A DNA stretch of 64,000 bases from Labilibaculum sp041595635. Its GTDB lineage: Bacteria > Bacteroidota > Bacteroidia > Bacteroidales > Marinifilaceae. The position numbers were made by a program, and so were the translations under genes. Below, one piece after another: positions 7,812 through 17,475 of this stretch; the first letter of the stretch is position 1, and the number at the start of each line of letters is the position of its first letter. Location: positions 1 through 64,000 of the forward strand of contig NZ_JBFHJW010000005.1 in assembly GCF_041595635.1 (NCBI RefSeq), written 5' to 3'. The notes under the pieces are model-generated. The model searched no databases. It worked only from the letters and a program-made list of their open reading frames with translations, and was not told the DNA's origin.

Positions 7812-10037
7812 TTAGATCGCATCAATAATCGAATTAAAAGTTTTACTTGGACGCATTGCTTTGGTCAAAAGTTCAATGTTTGGCAAATAGTAACCTCCAA
7901 TATTCATCGCTTTTCCTTGAGCTTCGTTTAATTCAGTAACAATCTTCTGCTCGTTTGCTTCTAATTGCTGAGCCACCTTTTTAAAACTAGCTTGTAATTC
8001 TACATCTTCAGTTTGACTAGCTAAAGCTTGTGCCCAATACATAGCCAAATAAAAATGAGAGCCTCTGTTATCCAATTCATTTACTTTACGTGATGGAGAC
8101 TTTTTTTCTTCTAAAAACTTACTAACTCCTGCATCGAGTGTGTTAGCGAATAAAGCTGCTTTTTTATTGTTGTATTTTGCTGCAAGATGTTCTAAGGAAA
8201 CGCCCAAAGCAAGATACTCTCCTAAAGAATCCCATCGTAAGTGTCCTTCCTGAAGAAATTGCTGCACATGCTTAGGTGCAGATCCTCCTGCGCCTGTTTC
8301 GAACAATCCACCACCATTCATTAATGGAACGATAGAAAGCATTTTTGCACTTGTTCCTAATTCGATAATTGGAAACAAATCGGTTAGATAATCACGGATC
8401 ACATTACCCGAAACCGAAATTGTATCTAATCCTTTTCTGATTCTTTCCAAAGAAATTTTCATAGCATCATCAGGAGCAAGAATTTTAACATCTACTCCTT
8501 CTGAAATAAATTCAGGAAGATAAGCTTTTACTTTTTTGATGATTTCAGCATCGTGTCCTCTGTTTTCATCTAACCAGAAAATTGCGGGAGATCCTGTGGC
8601 TTTAGCTCTGTTTACAGCTAACTTCACCCAATCTTTAATTGGAGCATCTTTGGCTTGACACATTCTAAAGATATCTCCTTTTTCAACAATTTGTTCCAAT
8701 AAGCTGGAGCCTTTTGCATCTACTACACGAATGATTCCTGCTGCTGGAGCAAAGAAAGTTTTATCGTGTGAACCATATTCTTCTGCCTTTTGAGCCATTA
8801 AACCAACATTCGCTACACTTCCCATCGTTCTAGGATCGAATGCACCATTTTTCTTACAGTCATCAATAACTACCTGATACATTGTTGCGTAGCATCTATC
8901 TGGAATCATGGCTTTTGTGTCTTGCAATTTGCCTTCCTTATTCCACATTTTTCCCGAATCGCGAATCACAACTGGCATTGAAGCATCAATAATTACATTA
9001 TTAGGAACATGTAAATTAGTAATTCCCTTATCAGAATCAACCATAGCTAAATCAGGACTAGTCGTATAAACAGCCATAATATCAGCTTCAATTTCTGCTT
9101 TTTTATCAGCTGGCAAGCTTTCAATTTTAGCATAAAGGTCACCCAGTCCATTGTTTACATTTACACCTAATTTTTTGATGACCTCAGCATGCTTCTCAAA
9201 AACATCTTTATAAAAAACCTCAACTGCATGGCCAAACATTACAGGATCAGAAATTTTCATCATGGTTGCTTTCAAATGGAGAGAAAGCAATACTCCTTGT
9301 TTTTTAGCATCGGCAATTTGTTCTGCATAAAACTTGCGAAGCGCCTTCACATTCATAATAGAGGCATCAATCACTTCTCCTGCTAATAGTTCTGTTTTTT
9401 CTTTTAAAATTGTTGTTTTTCCTGATGGATCTACAAATTCAATTTTCACATCTGTTGCCTCTTTAACAGTTACTGATTTTTCAGAGCCATAAAAATCTCC
9501 CTCTGTCATATAAGCCACCTGAGCTTTTGAATCGGAAGACCATGCGCCCATTCTGTGAGGATTATTTTGTGCATATTTTTTTACTGAAGCGGCAGCCCTA
9601 CGATCAGAGTTTCCTTCACGTAAAACAGGATTTACTGCACTTCCTAAAACTTTTGCAAATCTTACTTGAAGTACTTTTTCTTCATCAGTTTTAGCTTCTT
9701 CAGGATAATCAGGAATCTTATATCCTTTGGCTTGCAGTTCTGCAATGGCAGCACGCAATTGTGGTATTGAAGCACTAATATTGGGTAATTTAATAATGTT
9801 CGCTTCTGGTTTTAAAGTCAATGCTCCCAATTCAGCTAAATTATCAGCTACTTTTTGCTCCTCGGTTAAATTTTCAGGAAAATTGGCAATAATTCTTGCT
9901 GCTAAAGAAATATCCTTAGTTTCTATTTCAACCCCTGAAGTTTTTGTGAATGCTTTAATTATGGGTAATAATGAATAGGTGGCCAATGCCGGAGCTTCAT
10001 CAATTTTAGTGTAAATAATTTTTGACTTTTGTGTCAT
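7812..10037 (-). CDS. icd: NADP-dependent isocitrate dehydrogenase, monomeric type
   Basis: Oxidatively decarboxylates isocitrate to 2-oxoglutarate with NADP+ in the citric acid cycle. The 741-residue length and the N-terminus (SKIIYTKIDEAPALATYSLLP) are those of the monomeric Icd family, not of the dimeric enzyme of about 415 residues. Further family segments are recognisable, such as NPVLREGNSDRRAA and the GGGLFETGAGGSAPKH block near residues 584-600. It is a single-gene unit facing away from dnaX. The 5' region to 10204 shows no clear promoter match. Confidence 0.97.
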   Translation of the reverse strand: MTQKSKIIYTKIDEAPALATYSLLPIIKAFTKTSGVEIETKDISLAARIIANFPENLTEEQKVADNLAELGALTLKPEANIIKLPNISASIPQLRAAIAELQAKGYKIPDYPEEAKTDEEKVLQVRFAKVLGSAVNPVLREGNSDRRAAASVKKYAQNNPHRMGAWSSDSKAQVAYMTEGDFYGSEKSVTVKEATDVKIEFVDPSGKTTILKEKTELLAGEVIDASIMNVKALRKFYAEQIADAKKQGVLLSLHLKATMMKISDPVMFGHAVEVFYKDVFEKHAEVIKKLGVNVNNGLGDLYAKIESLPADKKAEIEADIMAVYTTSPDLAMVDSDKGITNLHVPNNVIIDASMPVVIRDSGKMWNKEGKLQDTKAMIPDRCYATMYQVVIDDCKKNGAFDPRTMGSVANVGLMAQKAEEYGSHDKTFFAPAAGIIRVVDAKGSSLLEQIVEKGDIFRMCQAKDAPIKDWVKLAVNRAKATGSPAIFWLDENRGHDAEIIKKVKAYLPEFISEGVDVKILAPDDAMKISLERIRKGLDTISVSGNVIRDYLTDLFPIIELGTSAKMLSIVPLMNGGGLFETGAGGSAPKHVQQFLQEGHLRWDSLGEYLALGVSLEHLAAKYNNKKAALFANTLDAGVSKFLEEKKSPSRKVNELDNRGSHFYLAMYWAQALASQTEDVELQASFKKVAQQLEANEQKIVTELNEAQGKAMNIGGYYLPNIELLTKAMRPSKTFNSIIDAI

Positions 10038-10204
10038 ATTGGTTGTATTTTGAATAATTTAATAATGAATAAAAAATAGGCTTTACGCCTTAATACAAGT
10101 TGAAACGAAGCACAACTTAAAATTTACTTAAACGTATGTATTTTTTTTATTTTCTGCCTCAAAATACCCTCCTTTTTTTGAATCATTATGCTTATTTATA
10201 AAAA

Positions 10205-10231
10205 AAGGCTTCTGTTTTGTACAGAAGCCTT
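10205..10231 (-). terminator. Terminator of dnaX
   Basis: A perfect 11-bp stem (AAGGCTTCTGT and its complement) with a five-base loop is followed on the minus strand by a run of T. It lies about 40 bases after the dnaX stop. Confidence 0.9.
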
Positions 10232-10271
10232 ATTGTTTATATATGCAAGCAAAATATCATATTTCTAATTG

Positions 10272-12044
10272 TTATTCAAAATCAAGTGAGAATTTTTGTT
10301 TTAGTAATCCTAAAGCCGGATTCTTTTCGCATAAGTAATTGAAACGATCGGAATCTGTATATATCTTTTTTTTTGTTTTGGTTTGGATGATTTCTGTTTT
10401 AATTTGAATTTTAGAATTGTTTAATTCTTTTCTCAAATAGTTTCGCACTTCATTTTTTACCGAAATAACGTCATCCACCTGCAAGGGATTACTAACACGC
10501 AAAATGACTTCGTGAGAATCTGATATTTTCGGTTTATTTACCGTTAATGCCAATCTTATACGATCACTCTTGCCTTTTATTATAATGTATTCCTTGAGCT
10601 TTGCTTCCAGATTTTCTTGCGTAATGGGTTCGTTTCCTAACACCTCCCGACCTGAACTCTCGGTCTTTTTCGTATCTGCAGGTTTCGAACTGTAATTAGG
10701 CCTTTGAATTCCCTTATTTAAAGCCTGCTTTATGGATACTGAACTTGCAAAATGCGATTTTATGGATTCAGTATTGCCTGTATGTTCTAACTTATTTTTA
10801 TGGTAAGCTCCACCTTTATCAGTCAATAATTCGTTTTTTGGCTTAGTGGATTTTGTTTTTGCCTTTGTAACAGTGCTTAAAGCTTCACCATCAACAATAA
10901 TTTTCTGAAGTTTTTTACTATTTAGATTTACTTCAAGTCCTTTTTTTTTTAATTCAACTATCTGTGATAATTGAATTAAGCTTAATTCGATAAGAAGCCT
11001 CTTGTTTTGACTTACTTTAAAACCAATGTCGCATTGATTTAGAATTTTGAGTGCATCATATAGAAAATCGAGCGGACATTTTTGAGCTTGATCAATGTAT
11101 TTCTGTTTCACAGAATCACTTATTTCGAGTAATTGAACCGTTGCCGGATCTTTTCCTACCAATACATCACGAATATGAGCATTTAGTCCAGCTATAAAAT
11201 GGTGTCCATCAAATCCCTTCTCAATAATTTCATTCAACAAAAGAAGCACCTCTGAAACCTTCCCTTCCAAAAATGCATCTACCATTTTAAAATAGTAGTC
11301 GTAATCCAAAACGTTCAAATTTTGAATCACATTTTCATAGGATATCTCTTTGCCCGAAAAGCTAACAATTTGATCGAAAATAGATAAGGCATCCCGCATG
11401 GCTCCATCGGCCTTTTGAGCAATCACATTTAATCCTTCTTCATCTATTTTTACCCCTTCTTTGATAGCAATTCCCTGAAGATGCTTTACCGAATCGTCTA
11501 CTTTAATACGATTAAAATCAAAAATCTGACAACGGGATAAAATTGTCGGAAGTATTTTGTGTTTTTCGGTTGTTGCCAACACAAAAATAGCATGAGCGGG
11601 TGGTTCTTCCAATGTTTTCAAAAAGGCATTAAATGCCGAAGCCGAAAGCATATGAACCTCGTCGATAATATAAATGCTATAGCTACCAATTTGCGGGGGA
11701 ATACGAACCTGATCAATAAGATTTCGAATGTCTTCAACTGAATTGTTCGAGGCCGCATCTAATTCATGAATATTATAGGAACGATTCTGATTGAAAGCAG
11801 CGCACGATTCACATTCATCGCAAGCTTCATAATCGGATCCAATATTTGAACAATTTATAGTTTTAGCAAATATTCGGGCACAAGAAGTTTTCCCTACACC
11901 ACGAGGACCACAAAACAAGTAGGCATGAGCCAAATGATTGTTTTTAATGGCATTTTTAAGGGTGACAGTAATGGACGCCTGGCCGACAACTGAGGAAAAG
12001 ATCGAGGGACGATACTTACGTGCTGAAACAATATAATTCTCCAT
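10272..12044 (-). CDS. dnaX: DNA polymerase III subunits gamma/tau
   Basis: The clamp-loader ATPase that loads the sliding clamp and tethers polymerase cores. Taken from the ATG at 12044, which matches the family start (MENYIVSARKYRPSIF), it has 590 residues. A further in-frame start at 12107 adds 21 residues without homology. The Walker A GPRGVGKTS is at 46-54, the zinc module uses Cys65, Cys75, Cys78 and Cys81, and a DEVH box and the LEEPP motif follow. Residues past about 370 are a low-complexity Lys/Ser-rich linker and a tau-like C-terminal domain. I see no obvious frameshift site producing a short gamma form. Confidence 0.96.
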   Translation of the reverse strand: MENYIVSARKYRPSIFSSVVGQASITVTLKNAIKNNHLAHAYLFCGPRGVGKTSCARIFAKTINCSNIGSDYEACDECESCAAFNQNRSYNIHELDAASNNSVEDIRNLIDQVRIPPQIGSYSIYIIDEVHMLSASAFNAFLKTLEEPPAHAIFVLATTEKHKILPTILSRCQIFDFNRIKVDDSVKHLQGIAIKEGVKIDEEGLNVIAQKADGAMRDALSIFDQIVSFSGKEISYENVIQNLNVLDYDYYFKMVDAFLEGKVSEVLLLLNEIIEKGFDGHHFIAGLNAHIRDVLVGKDPATVQLLEISDSVKQKYIDQAQKCPLDFLYDALKILNQCDIGFKVSQNKRLLIELSLIQLSQIVELKKKGLEVNLNSKKLQKIIVDGEALSTVTKAKTKSTKPKNELLTDKGGAYHKNKLEHTGNTESIKSHFASSVSIKQALNKGIQRPNYSSKPADTKKTESSGREVLGNEPITQENLEAKLKEYIIIKGKSDRIRLALTVNKPKISDSHEVILRVSNPLQVDDVISVKNEVRNYLRKELNNSKIQIKTEIIQTKTKKKIYTDSDRFNYLCEKNPALGLLKQKFSLDFE

Positions 12045-12171
12045 AAAACTTAAAGAAAAAAACCTGAATTGGTGTGTATTTTTCGAATTCCAAATATACT
12101 CAATCAATACAAATAAATCACCAGAGAACTTACAGGAATTTCAATGTTTTTTTTAATCTTCTTACTCAAAG

Positions 12172-12209
12172 CTGGTTAAATGCAATACTGAAAAACTGCA
12201 TTTAACCAG
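12172..12209. repeat. Perfect 13-bp inverted repeat between rel and dnaX
   Basis: CTGGTTAAATGCA and its exact complement flank a 12-base spacer. The A/T run is on the wrong side for termination of the minus-strand genes, so it is either a cruciform or leader structure upstream of dnaX or a remnant. It is next to, but separate from, the rel terminator. Confidence 0.5.
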
Positions 12210-12214
12210 AAAAA

Positions 12215-12242
12215 AAGGATGAAACTTTTGAGATCCATCCTT
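12215..12242 (-). terminator. Terminator of the RelA/SpoT gene
   Basis: On the minus strand AAGGATG and CATCCTT pair across a 14-base loop and are followed by five more T. It lies 25 bases after the rel stop codon. Confidence 0.65.
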
Positions 12243-12266
12243 CTTGTTTGTTTTTTAGGTTTTGAC

Positions 12267-14456
12267 TTAGCTTACCGGATCATAACGAGTAACACGTTGC
12301 ACTCCTTTTACACGTTTCAGTTTCACTATTAATGTATCCAGATGTTCTGTACTAGCTACCACTACGGTAAGGTTCCCCACAAACGACCCTGCATTAGTAT
12401 CAACAGCAATCGCTCTCATTTGCACTCGTAAATCTTTAGAAATCACATCAGAAATATTACTTACAATACCCAATTCATCTTCTCCAGTAATGTGCAAAAC
12501 AGCTTGATAGGAAGCAGATCCTTTATCAGTCCAGTTGGCTTTTACAACACGGTAAGGGTAACGACTCTGCATTTCGGCAGCATTCGGACAGCCAATTCGA
12601 TGGATACGAATTCCTTTTCCAATGGTAATAAAGCCAAAAATTTCATCTCCAAAAATTGGGTTACAACAATTGGCCAAAGAATAATCTACATTCGATATAT
12701 TTTCATCTACAATTAAAACATCTTCGCCTTCTTTGGTAATTTTCTTTGAAGAATATTCAGGCAATTCAGCCTCAACTTTTTCGGTCTCTTTTTTTTCCGT
12801 TAAAATATCCTTAATCTGCGACAAATCATGTTGTTCCAACGCAATTCCCTGATACAAATCAACAGCTAATTTGTACTTGTAAAAATTCAAAAGCTTTCTG
12901 ATATTTTCATCGTCAAAATCAACTTTCCAATTTTTCATCCTTCGCTTAAGCATCTCCTTACCCAAATCAGCTTCCTTAAGTAATTCCTCTTTAATCGATT
13001 GACGGATTTTATTTTTCGCCTTGGTTGAAACAACAAAATTCAACCAATCTGCTTTTGGTTTTTGAGAATTAGAGGTGGTAATGGCAACCTGATCTCCATT
13101 GTTTAAAACCTGCTTAATGGAAACATTTTTTTGGTTTACAGTTCCTCCAATACATTTATCACCAACATCGGAGTGAATAGAATACGCGAAATCGAGTAAA
13201 GTAGCTCCTGCTGATAATTGTTTTAAATCTCCTTTAGGAGTGAATACATAAATTTCTTTGTGATACAAATCAGCTTTAAATTCATCTATTAAATCAATAG
13301 AATCAGTACCTTGACTTTCAATTACTTCACGCACATCCTGTAGCCAAGCATCAAGGCCTCCTTCTCCTTTTCCTCCTTTGTATTTCCAGTGAGCCGCAAA
13401 ACCTTGTTCGGCAATTTTATTCATCCGTTTGGAACGAATCTGAACTTCTACCCAACGATTATTGGGACCCATTACTGTAGTATGCAAAGATTCATAACCA
13501 TTGGATTTAGGGATGGTAATCCAATCTCTTAATCGCTTAGGATTAGGACGATACAAATCACTAACTGCTGAATAAACTTTCCAACATTCCGATTTTTCTT
13601 TCTTTGCATTTGCTTTTAGAATCACCCGAATGGCAAAAATATCATATACTTCTTCGAATTCAACCTGCTTGGTTTTCATTTTGTGAAGAATAGAGGCAAT
13701 CGATTTTGTTCTTGCTTTAATCTTATAATTTAGACCTAACTGATCCAATTCCACTTGAATTGGCTTCACAAAATCATGAATGTATTTTTGACGCTCCTCC
13801 TCACTATCCTTTAATTTCTTTTCAATATCAAAATAAACATCAGGCTGAAGGTAGCGCAGAGCCAAATCTTCCATATCCGATTTCACATTGTACATTCCCA
13901 AGCGATGAGCAAAAGGAATGTAAAGAAACTCTATCTCTTTAGCTAAGGCTTTCTGTACCTTTTCAGTTTTATTTTCTAAATTTCTAAGGTTAAACAATCG
14001 ATCAGCCATTATAATCAGTACCACACGAACATCGTCGGCAAAACTGAGCAATAGTTTCCGAAAATTTTCAGATTCTAAACTTGGGTTTTGATTGTAAATA
14101 TCAGTAACCCTAACCAATCCACTAATAATTTGACTTACCTTATCACCGAAAAGGTCAGAAATCTCTTCTAATGTTATTTGTTTTTTCTGGACAATATCGT
14201 AAAGTAGAGAGCAGATTACAGAAGTTCTACCTAAGCCTAATTCTTCCACAACAATTTGAGCAATAGAAATGCTTTTATAAATAGCAGGTTCCCCATTAGT
14301 TCTTCTCTCGCCCTCATGATCTTTTAAGCTTAATTCAAAAGCCTTACGAACCAGTTTGATATCGGCTCTCGTTACAATATTTCTACAAGTCACTAGTAAA
14401 TGTTTGTAACGATATAATATTTGCTTTCTCTCTTCCTCCTTATTGAATTTAGTCAT
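12267..14456 (-). CDS. relA: Long RelA/SpoT homologue, (p)ppGpp synthetase with degenerate HD domain
   Basis: Makes the alarmone (p)ppGpp from GTP or GDP and ATP during starvation. The order is a degenerate HD hydrolase domain (about 30-180), the synthetase domain (about 235-380, with YDIFAIRV, PKSNGYESLHT and VEVQIRS), TGS (about 400-460) and a C-terminal ACT domain (about 655-728). In the HD domain the first metal-binding His is replaced (Lys61 aligns there) and the HD pair is Tyr86-Asp87, while the downstream Asp152 of ADRLFNLR remains. The hydrolase is therefore probably inactive and the enzyme works mainly as a synthetase. A separate hydrolase-competent SpoT would be expected elsewhere in the genome. 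It is transcribed alone. Confidence 0.93.
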   Translation of the reverse strand: MTKFNKEEERKQILYRYKHLLVTCRNIVTRADIKLVRKAFELSLKDHEGERRTNGEPAIYKSISIAQIVVEELGLGRTSVICSLLYDIVQKKQITLEEISDLFGDKVSQIISGLVRVTDIYNQNPSLESENFRKLLLSFADDVRVVLIIMADRLFNLRNLENKTEKVQKALAKEIEFLYIPFAHRLGMYNVKSDMEDLALRYLQPDVYFDIEKKLKDSEEERQKYIHDFVKPIQVELDQLGLNYKIKARTKSIASILHKMKTKQVEFEEVYDIFAIRVILKANAKKEKSECWKVYSAVSDLYRPNPKRLRDWITIPKSNGYESLHTTVMGPNNRWVEVQIRSKRMNKIAEQGFAAHWKYKGGKGEGGLDAWLQDVREVIESQGTDSIDLIDEFKADLYHKEIYVFTPKGDLKQLSAGATLLDFAYSIHSDVGDKCIGGTVNQKNVSIKQVLNNGDQVAITTSNSQKPKADWLNFVVSTKAKNKIRQSIKEELLKEADLGKEMLKRRMKNWKVDFDDENIRKLLNFYKYKLAVDLYQGIALEQHDLSQIKDILTEKKETEKVEAELPEYSSKKITKEGEDVLIVDENISNVDYSLANCCNPIFGDEIFGFITIGKGIRIHRIGCPNAAEMQSRYPYRVVKANWTDKGSASYQAVLHITGEDELGIVSNISDVISKDLRVQMRAIAVDTNAGSFVGNLTVVVASTEHLDTLIVKLKRVKGVQRVTRYDPVS

Positions 14457-14766
14457 ATAGTAATCTTACCAATTTGCGTAGTGAACATTTATAAATATGG
14501 CTGATAAGCTGATTTTTATTATAATCCTATATCATTCATAAATCAGTTTTCTTTGCTTTATTAAGCACTCTAAAAGTATAAAAGCTATTACTGATTGACA
14601 AACCGATTTGTATTTTTTAACGATTAGAATTCGCAATACTTTATTGTTCGTGTGCTGATTCCTTAATATTCAAACAATTGATAAAATAATGCCTAGAAGA
14701 GCAAAAAAGATCTTCTGTTTTACTAAATTTGTTAACTCAAGATCAAAAATAAATGGGAACAATTCT
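14457..14766. other. Divergent intergenic region between rel and hemD
   Basis: An AT-rich gap of 310 bases, counting from the hemD start I prefer. The frame upstream of that start is open back to 14689, but its sequence looks non-coding (Lys/Arg/Asn-rich, no family match). A small palindrome, ACAAA-CCGA-TTTGT, is at 14598-14611. No RNA gene or clear promoter was identified. Confidence 0.5.
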
Positions 14767-15471
14767 ATGTCAGTAACAGATACAAAAAACATACTTTTTA
14801 CACGATCATTGAGTCCTGAGCATTTAAGATATGCGAGTCAATTAGATCTTTTGCTTACTGCCAAAGCATTTATTCAAATCGAAGAAATTCCTATTTCAAC
14901 GGAAAAAATCGATTTGCTAAATTCAGAAGCGAAAGCAAGTTGGATTTTCACTAGCCAAAATGCAGTAAAAAGTTTATCCGATCACGTCGATTCTCTAGAA
15001 AATTTAAAGGACAAAAAAGTTTTTGCTGTAGGCGAAAGAACAGCCGAAGCACTCTGGAAAATAGGAGTAAAAGCCCAAATACCAAAACTCCATAACTCCC
15101 AATCTCTTCTTGATTTACTAGAAAAAGACAATGCAAATTCCTTCATTCATTTTACCGGTAATTTGCATCAGAATATCCTGTCGGATTTTATGTATGAAAA
15201 AAAGTTTGAATTCACAGAAATTCAGTGCTATCGAACCGAATTGATTCAACCGGAAGTTTCCATACACGAATTTGATGCTGTTTGCTTTTGTAGCCCTAGT
15301 GCGGTAATTAGTTTTTTCACGAAATACAAAATAGATGAATCGCTTCCTTGTGTTGCTATAGGAAGCACTACAGCAGTTAAACTTCTCGATTACACCGATC
15401 ATATTGTGATGTCTGAAAGAACCAATGTGTATTCGATGCTGGAAATTTGTAACGATTATTTAAATTCATAA
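14767..15471 (+). CDS. hemD: Uroporphyrinogen-III synthase
   Basis: Closes and rearranges hydroxymethylbilane to uroporphyrinogen III in haem synthesis. The family is divergent in sequence, but the two-lobed pattern is visible: ILFTRSLSP at the N-terminus, WIFTSQNAVKSL near residue 60, an AVGERTAEAL turn, FCSPSAVISFF, and AIGSTTAVKL near the end. The ATG at 14767 gives 234 residues. An upstream in-frame ATG at 14689 adds 26 basic residues and is less likely. It is 12 bases from hemL, so the two are co-transcribed haem genes. Haem supply matters for the many c-type and b-type cytochromes in this window. Confidence 0.88.
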   Translation: MSVTDTKNILFTRSLSPEHLRYASQLDLLLTAKAFIQIEEIPISTEKIDLLNSEAKASWIFTSQNAVKSLSDHVDSLENLKDKKVFAVGERTAEALWKIGVKAQIPKLHNSQSLLDLLEKDNANSFIHFTGNLHQNILSDFMYEKKFEFTEIQCYRTELIQPEVSIHEFDAVCFCSPSAVISFFTKYKIDESLPCVAIGSTTAVKLLDYTDHIVMSERTNVYSMLEICNDYLNS

Positions 15472-15483
15472 AACACACATAAT

Positions 15484-16776
15484 ATGTATCAATACAAAAG
15501 AAGTTCGGAACTATTTACCATTGCCAATCAATACATTCCTGGCGGTGTAAATTCTCCTGTCCGGGCTTTTAATTCTGTAGGCGGAACTCCTGTTTTTATC
15601 GAAAAAGCAAAAGGAAGTATTCTTACCGATGTTGATGGTAACGAATATATTGATTTTATTTCCTCTTGGGGACCTATGATTCTGGGGCACGCCTATCCAA
15701 AAGTAATAGAAGCTATTAAAGCGAAAGTAGAACATTCCACCTCATTTGGTGCTCCCACCGAATTAGAGGTGAAAATTGCCAAATTAATCGTTGATATGGT
15801 TCCTAATATCGACAAAGTGAGAATGGTAAATTCAGGTACAGAGGCTTGCATGAGTGCAATTCGTGTTGCCCGAGGTTATACAGGAAGAAACAAGTTTATC
15901 AAATTTGAGGGTTGTTATCACGGTCATGCCGATTCTTTCCTTATTAAAGCAGGAAGTGGAGCCAGCACCTTTGGCATGCCTAATTCTCCAGGAGTTACTC
16001 CTGGAACTGCCAACGACACGCTTACGGCAAAATACAACAATATTGAAGATGTTAAGCAAGTAATTGCTGACAACAAAGGTGAAATTGCTGCCATTATTGT
16101 TGAAGCAATTGCTGGTAATATGGGCTGTGTTCTTCCAAAAAAAGGATTTCTGGAAGACCTACGAAAAGTGTGTGACGAAGAAGGTATTTTGCTGATCTTT
16201 GATGAAGTAATGTCTGGTTTTCGATTGGCTAAAGGTGGAGCTCAGGAATATTTTGGTGTGAAAGCCGATTTACTAACTTTTGGGAAAGTAATTGGAGGTG
16301 GAATGCCTGTTGGCGCTTATGCCGGATCTAAGAAAATTATGGATGTAGTTTCTCCCGCCGGCCCAGTTTATCAGGCTGGAACTTTATCGGGTAATCCCAT
16401 TGCTATGATTGCTGGATACACTCTTTTAAACGAGCTGAACAGTAATCCGAAAATCTACACCGAACTTGCAGATAAAACCGAATACCTTCATAAAGGCCTC
16501 GATAAGGTGTTTAAAGAATCAGGTTTCGATTATCGAATTAACCGTTGTGGTTCAATGATTAGTATTTTCTTTACGGATGTGGATGTGGTCGATTTCGAAA
16601 GTTCTTCGACTGCGAACAATGAATACTTCCCAAAATTCTTTCACGAGATGCTGAAAAGAGGAATTTATTTGCCTCCATCATCCTTCGAAAGTTATTTTCT
16701 ATCGAATTCATTAACCTACGATTTACTCGACAAAACAATACAAGCTGCGAAAGAATCACTTGCAGCCATGAAATAA
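15484..16776 (+). CDS. hemL: Glutamate-1-semialdehyde 2,1-aminomutase
   Basis: A PLP enzyme that converts glutamate-1-semialdehyde to 5-aminolevulinate in the C5 haem pathway. All 430 residues align with the family: the N-terminal YIPGGVNSPVRAF, GHAYP near residue 70, the NSGTEA substrate loop, DEVMSGFR at 240-247 (Asp240 contacts the PLP ring) and the Schiff-base Lys268 in TFGKVIGGGMPVGA. It sits 12 bases after hemD and is followed by a strong terminator, so hemDL is a two-gene unit. Confidence 0.98.
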   Translation: MYQYKRSSELFTIANQYIPGGVNSPVRAFNSVGGTPVFIEKAKGSILTDVDGNEYIDFISSWGPMILGHAYPKVIEAIKAKVEHSTSFGAPTELEVKIAKLIVDMVPNIDKVRMVNSGTEACMSAIRVARGYTGRNKFIKFEGCYHGHADSFLIKAGSGASTFGMPNSPGVTPGTANDTLTAKYNNIEDVKQVIADNKGEIAAIIVEAIAGNMGCVLPKKGFLEDLRKVCDEEGILLIFDEVMSGFRLAKGGAQEYFGVKADLLTFGKVIGGGMPVGAYAGSKKIMDVVSPAGPVYQAGTLSGNPIAMIAGYTLLNELNSNPKIYTELADKTEYLHKGLDKVFKESGFDYRINRCGSMISIFFTDVDVVDFESSSTANNEYFPKFFHEMLKRGIYLPPSSFESYFLSNSLTYDLLDKTIQAAKESLAAMK

Positions 16777-16780
16777 TTCA

Positions 16781-16815
16781 AAAACAGGAAGTCTCAATAC
16801 GTGGCTTCCTGTTTT
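16781..16815 (+). terminator. Terminator of hemDL
   Basis: An 11-bp stem (AAAACAGGAAG and its complement) with a 13-base loop runs into a T-tract, five bases after the hemL stop. Confidence 0.88.
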
Positions 16816-16863
16816 TTTACTTTCGCCTTTTATCTACATCATTGGTTATAACGTTTAAACCGC

Positions 16864-17373
16864 ATGGATTTAGAAAAACTAATAGATCCTTTTCCTGTTA
16901 AAAAAGAAGCAAAAATCATTGCCCAGACGATTGCTAACAATCCGGAAAATCTTGCCCAATTATGGAAGCTCTGTCTAAGCGATAAAAAACATTCATGGCG
17001 AGCTTCGTGGCTATTGGATAAAGTTTATGAAATTTCACCCCACTTAGTTCGTCCACTTATACCACAAATGGTATTGTTAATTCCTCAGCTTAACGATACA
17101 AGCAAAATGCGTCAATTTCTGAAACTAATCAGTTTAGAATCCTTGCCAAACAATATTTCTGGCGAATTTATTACTACGTGCTTCGAATTATTAATCTCTA
17201 AAAAATCAGCAATTGCTGTAAAGGTTTATGCCATGCAAATTCTCTTCAATTTTTCACGACAAGAACCAGATATAAAAAATGAATTGGCCATAATTATTGA
17301 GGAAGGCATAAAAAATGAAAGCGGAGGTTACTGCTCGCGGGCTTGTAAAATTCTTAAAGCTTTGCATAGGTAA
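16864..17373 (+). CDS. Alpha-helical HEAT-like repeat protein
   Basis: A 169-residue cytoplasmic protein without signal peptide or membrane segment. It appears to be built of paired amphipathic helices about 35-40 residues apart (WRASWLLDKVYEISP, MRQFLKLISLE, VKVYAMQILFNFSR, YCSRACKILKALHR), which looks like HEAT or ARM repeats. Small conserved proteins of this type are common in Bacteroidia and have no assigned function. It stands alone between the hemL terminator and a secreted beta-helix gene. Confidence 0.7.
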   Translation: MDLEKLIDPFPVKKEAKIIAQTIANNPENLAQLWKLCLSDKKHSWRASWLLDKVYEISPHLVRPLIPQMVLLIPQLNDTSKMRQFLKLISLESLPNNISGEFITTCFELLISKKSAIAVKVYAMQILFNFSRQEPDIKNELAIIIEEGIKNESGGYCSRACKILKALHR

Positions 17374-17475
17374 AGATTTTATTTCCATTTTTTTTTTGCA
17401 AAATAGAATTATAATATACATCCTAATAGTACGTTAAACTATGCAGTGAGAACATTCAATAAATTCATCTGCAAA

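Noticed and set aside
12045..12107. N-terminal extension of dnaX
   Set aside because: The family begins with the residues encoded from 12044; the extension shows no conservation.
14689..14766. N-terminal extension of hemD
   Set aside because: Adds 26 basic residues absent from the family; the ATG at 14767 starts the conserved sequence.
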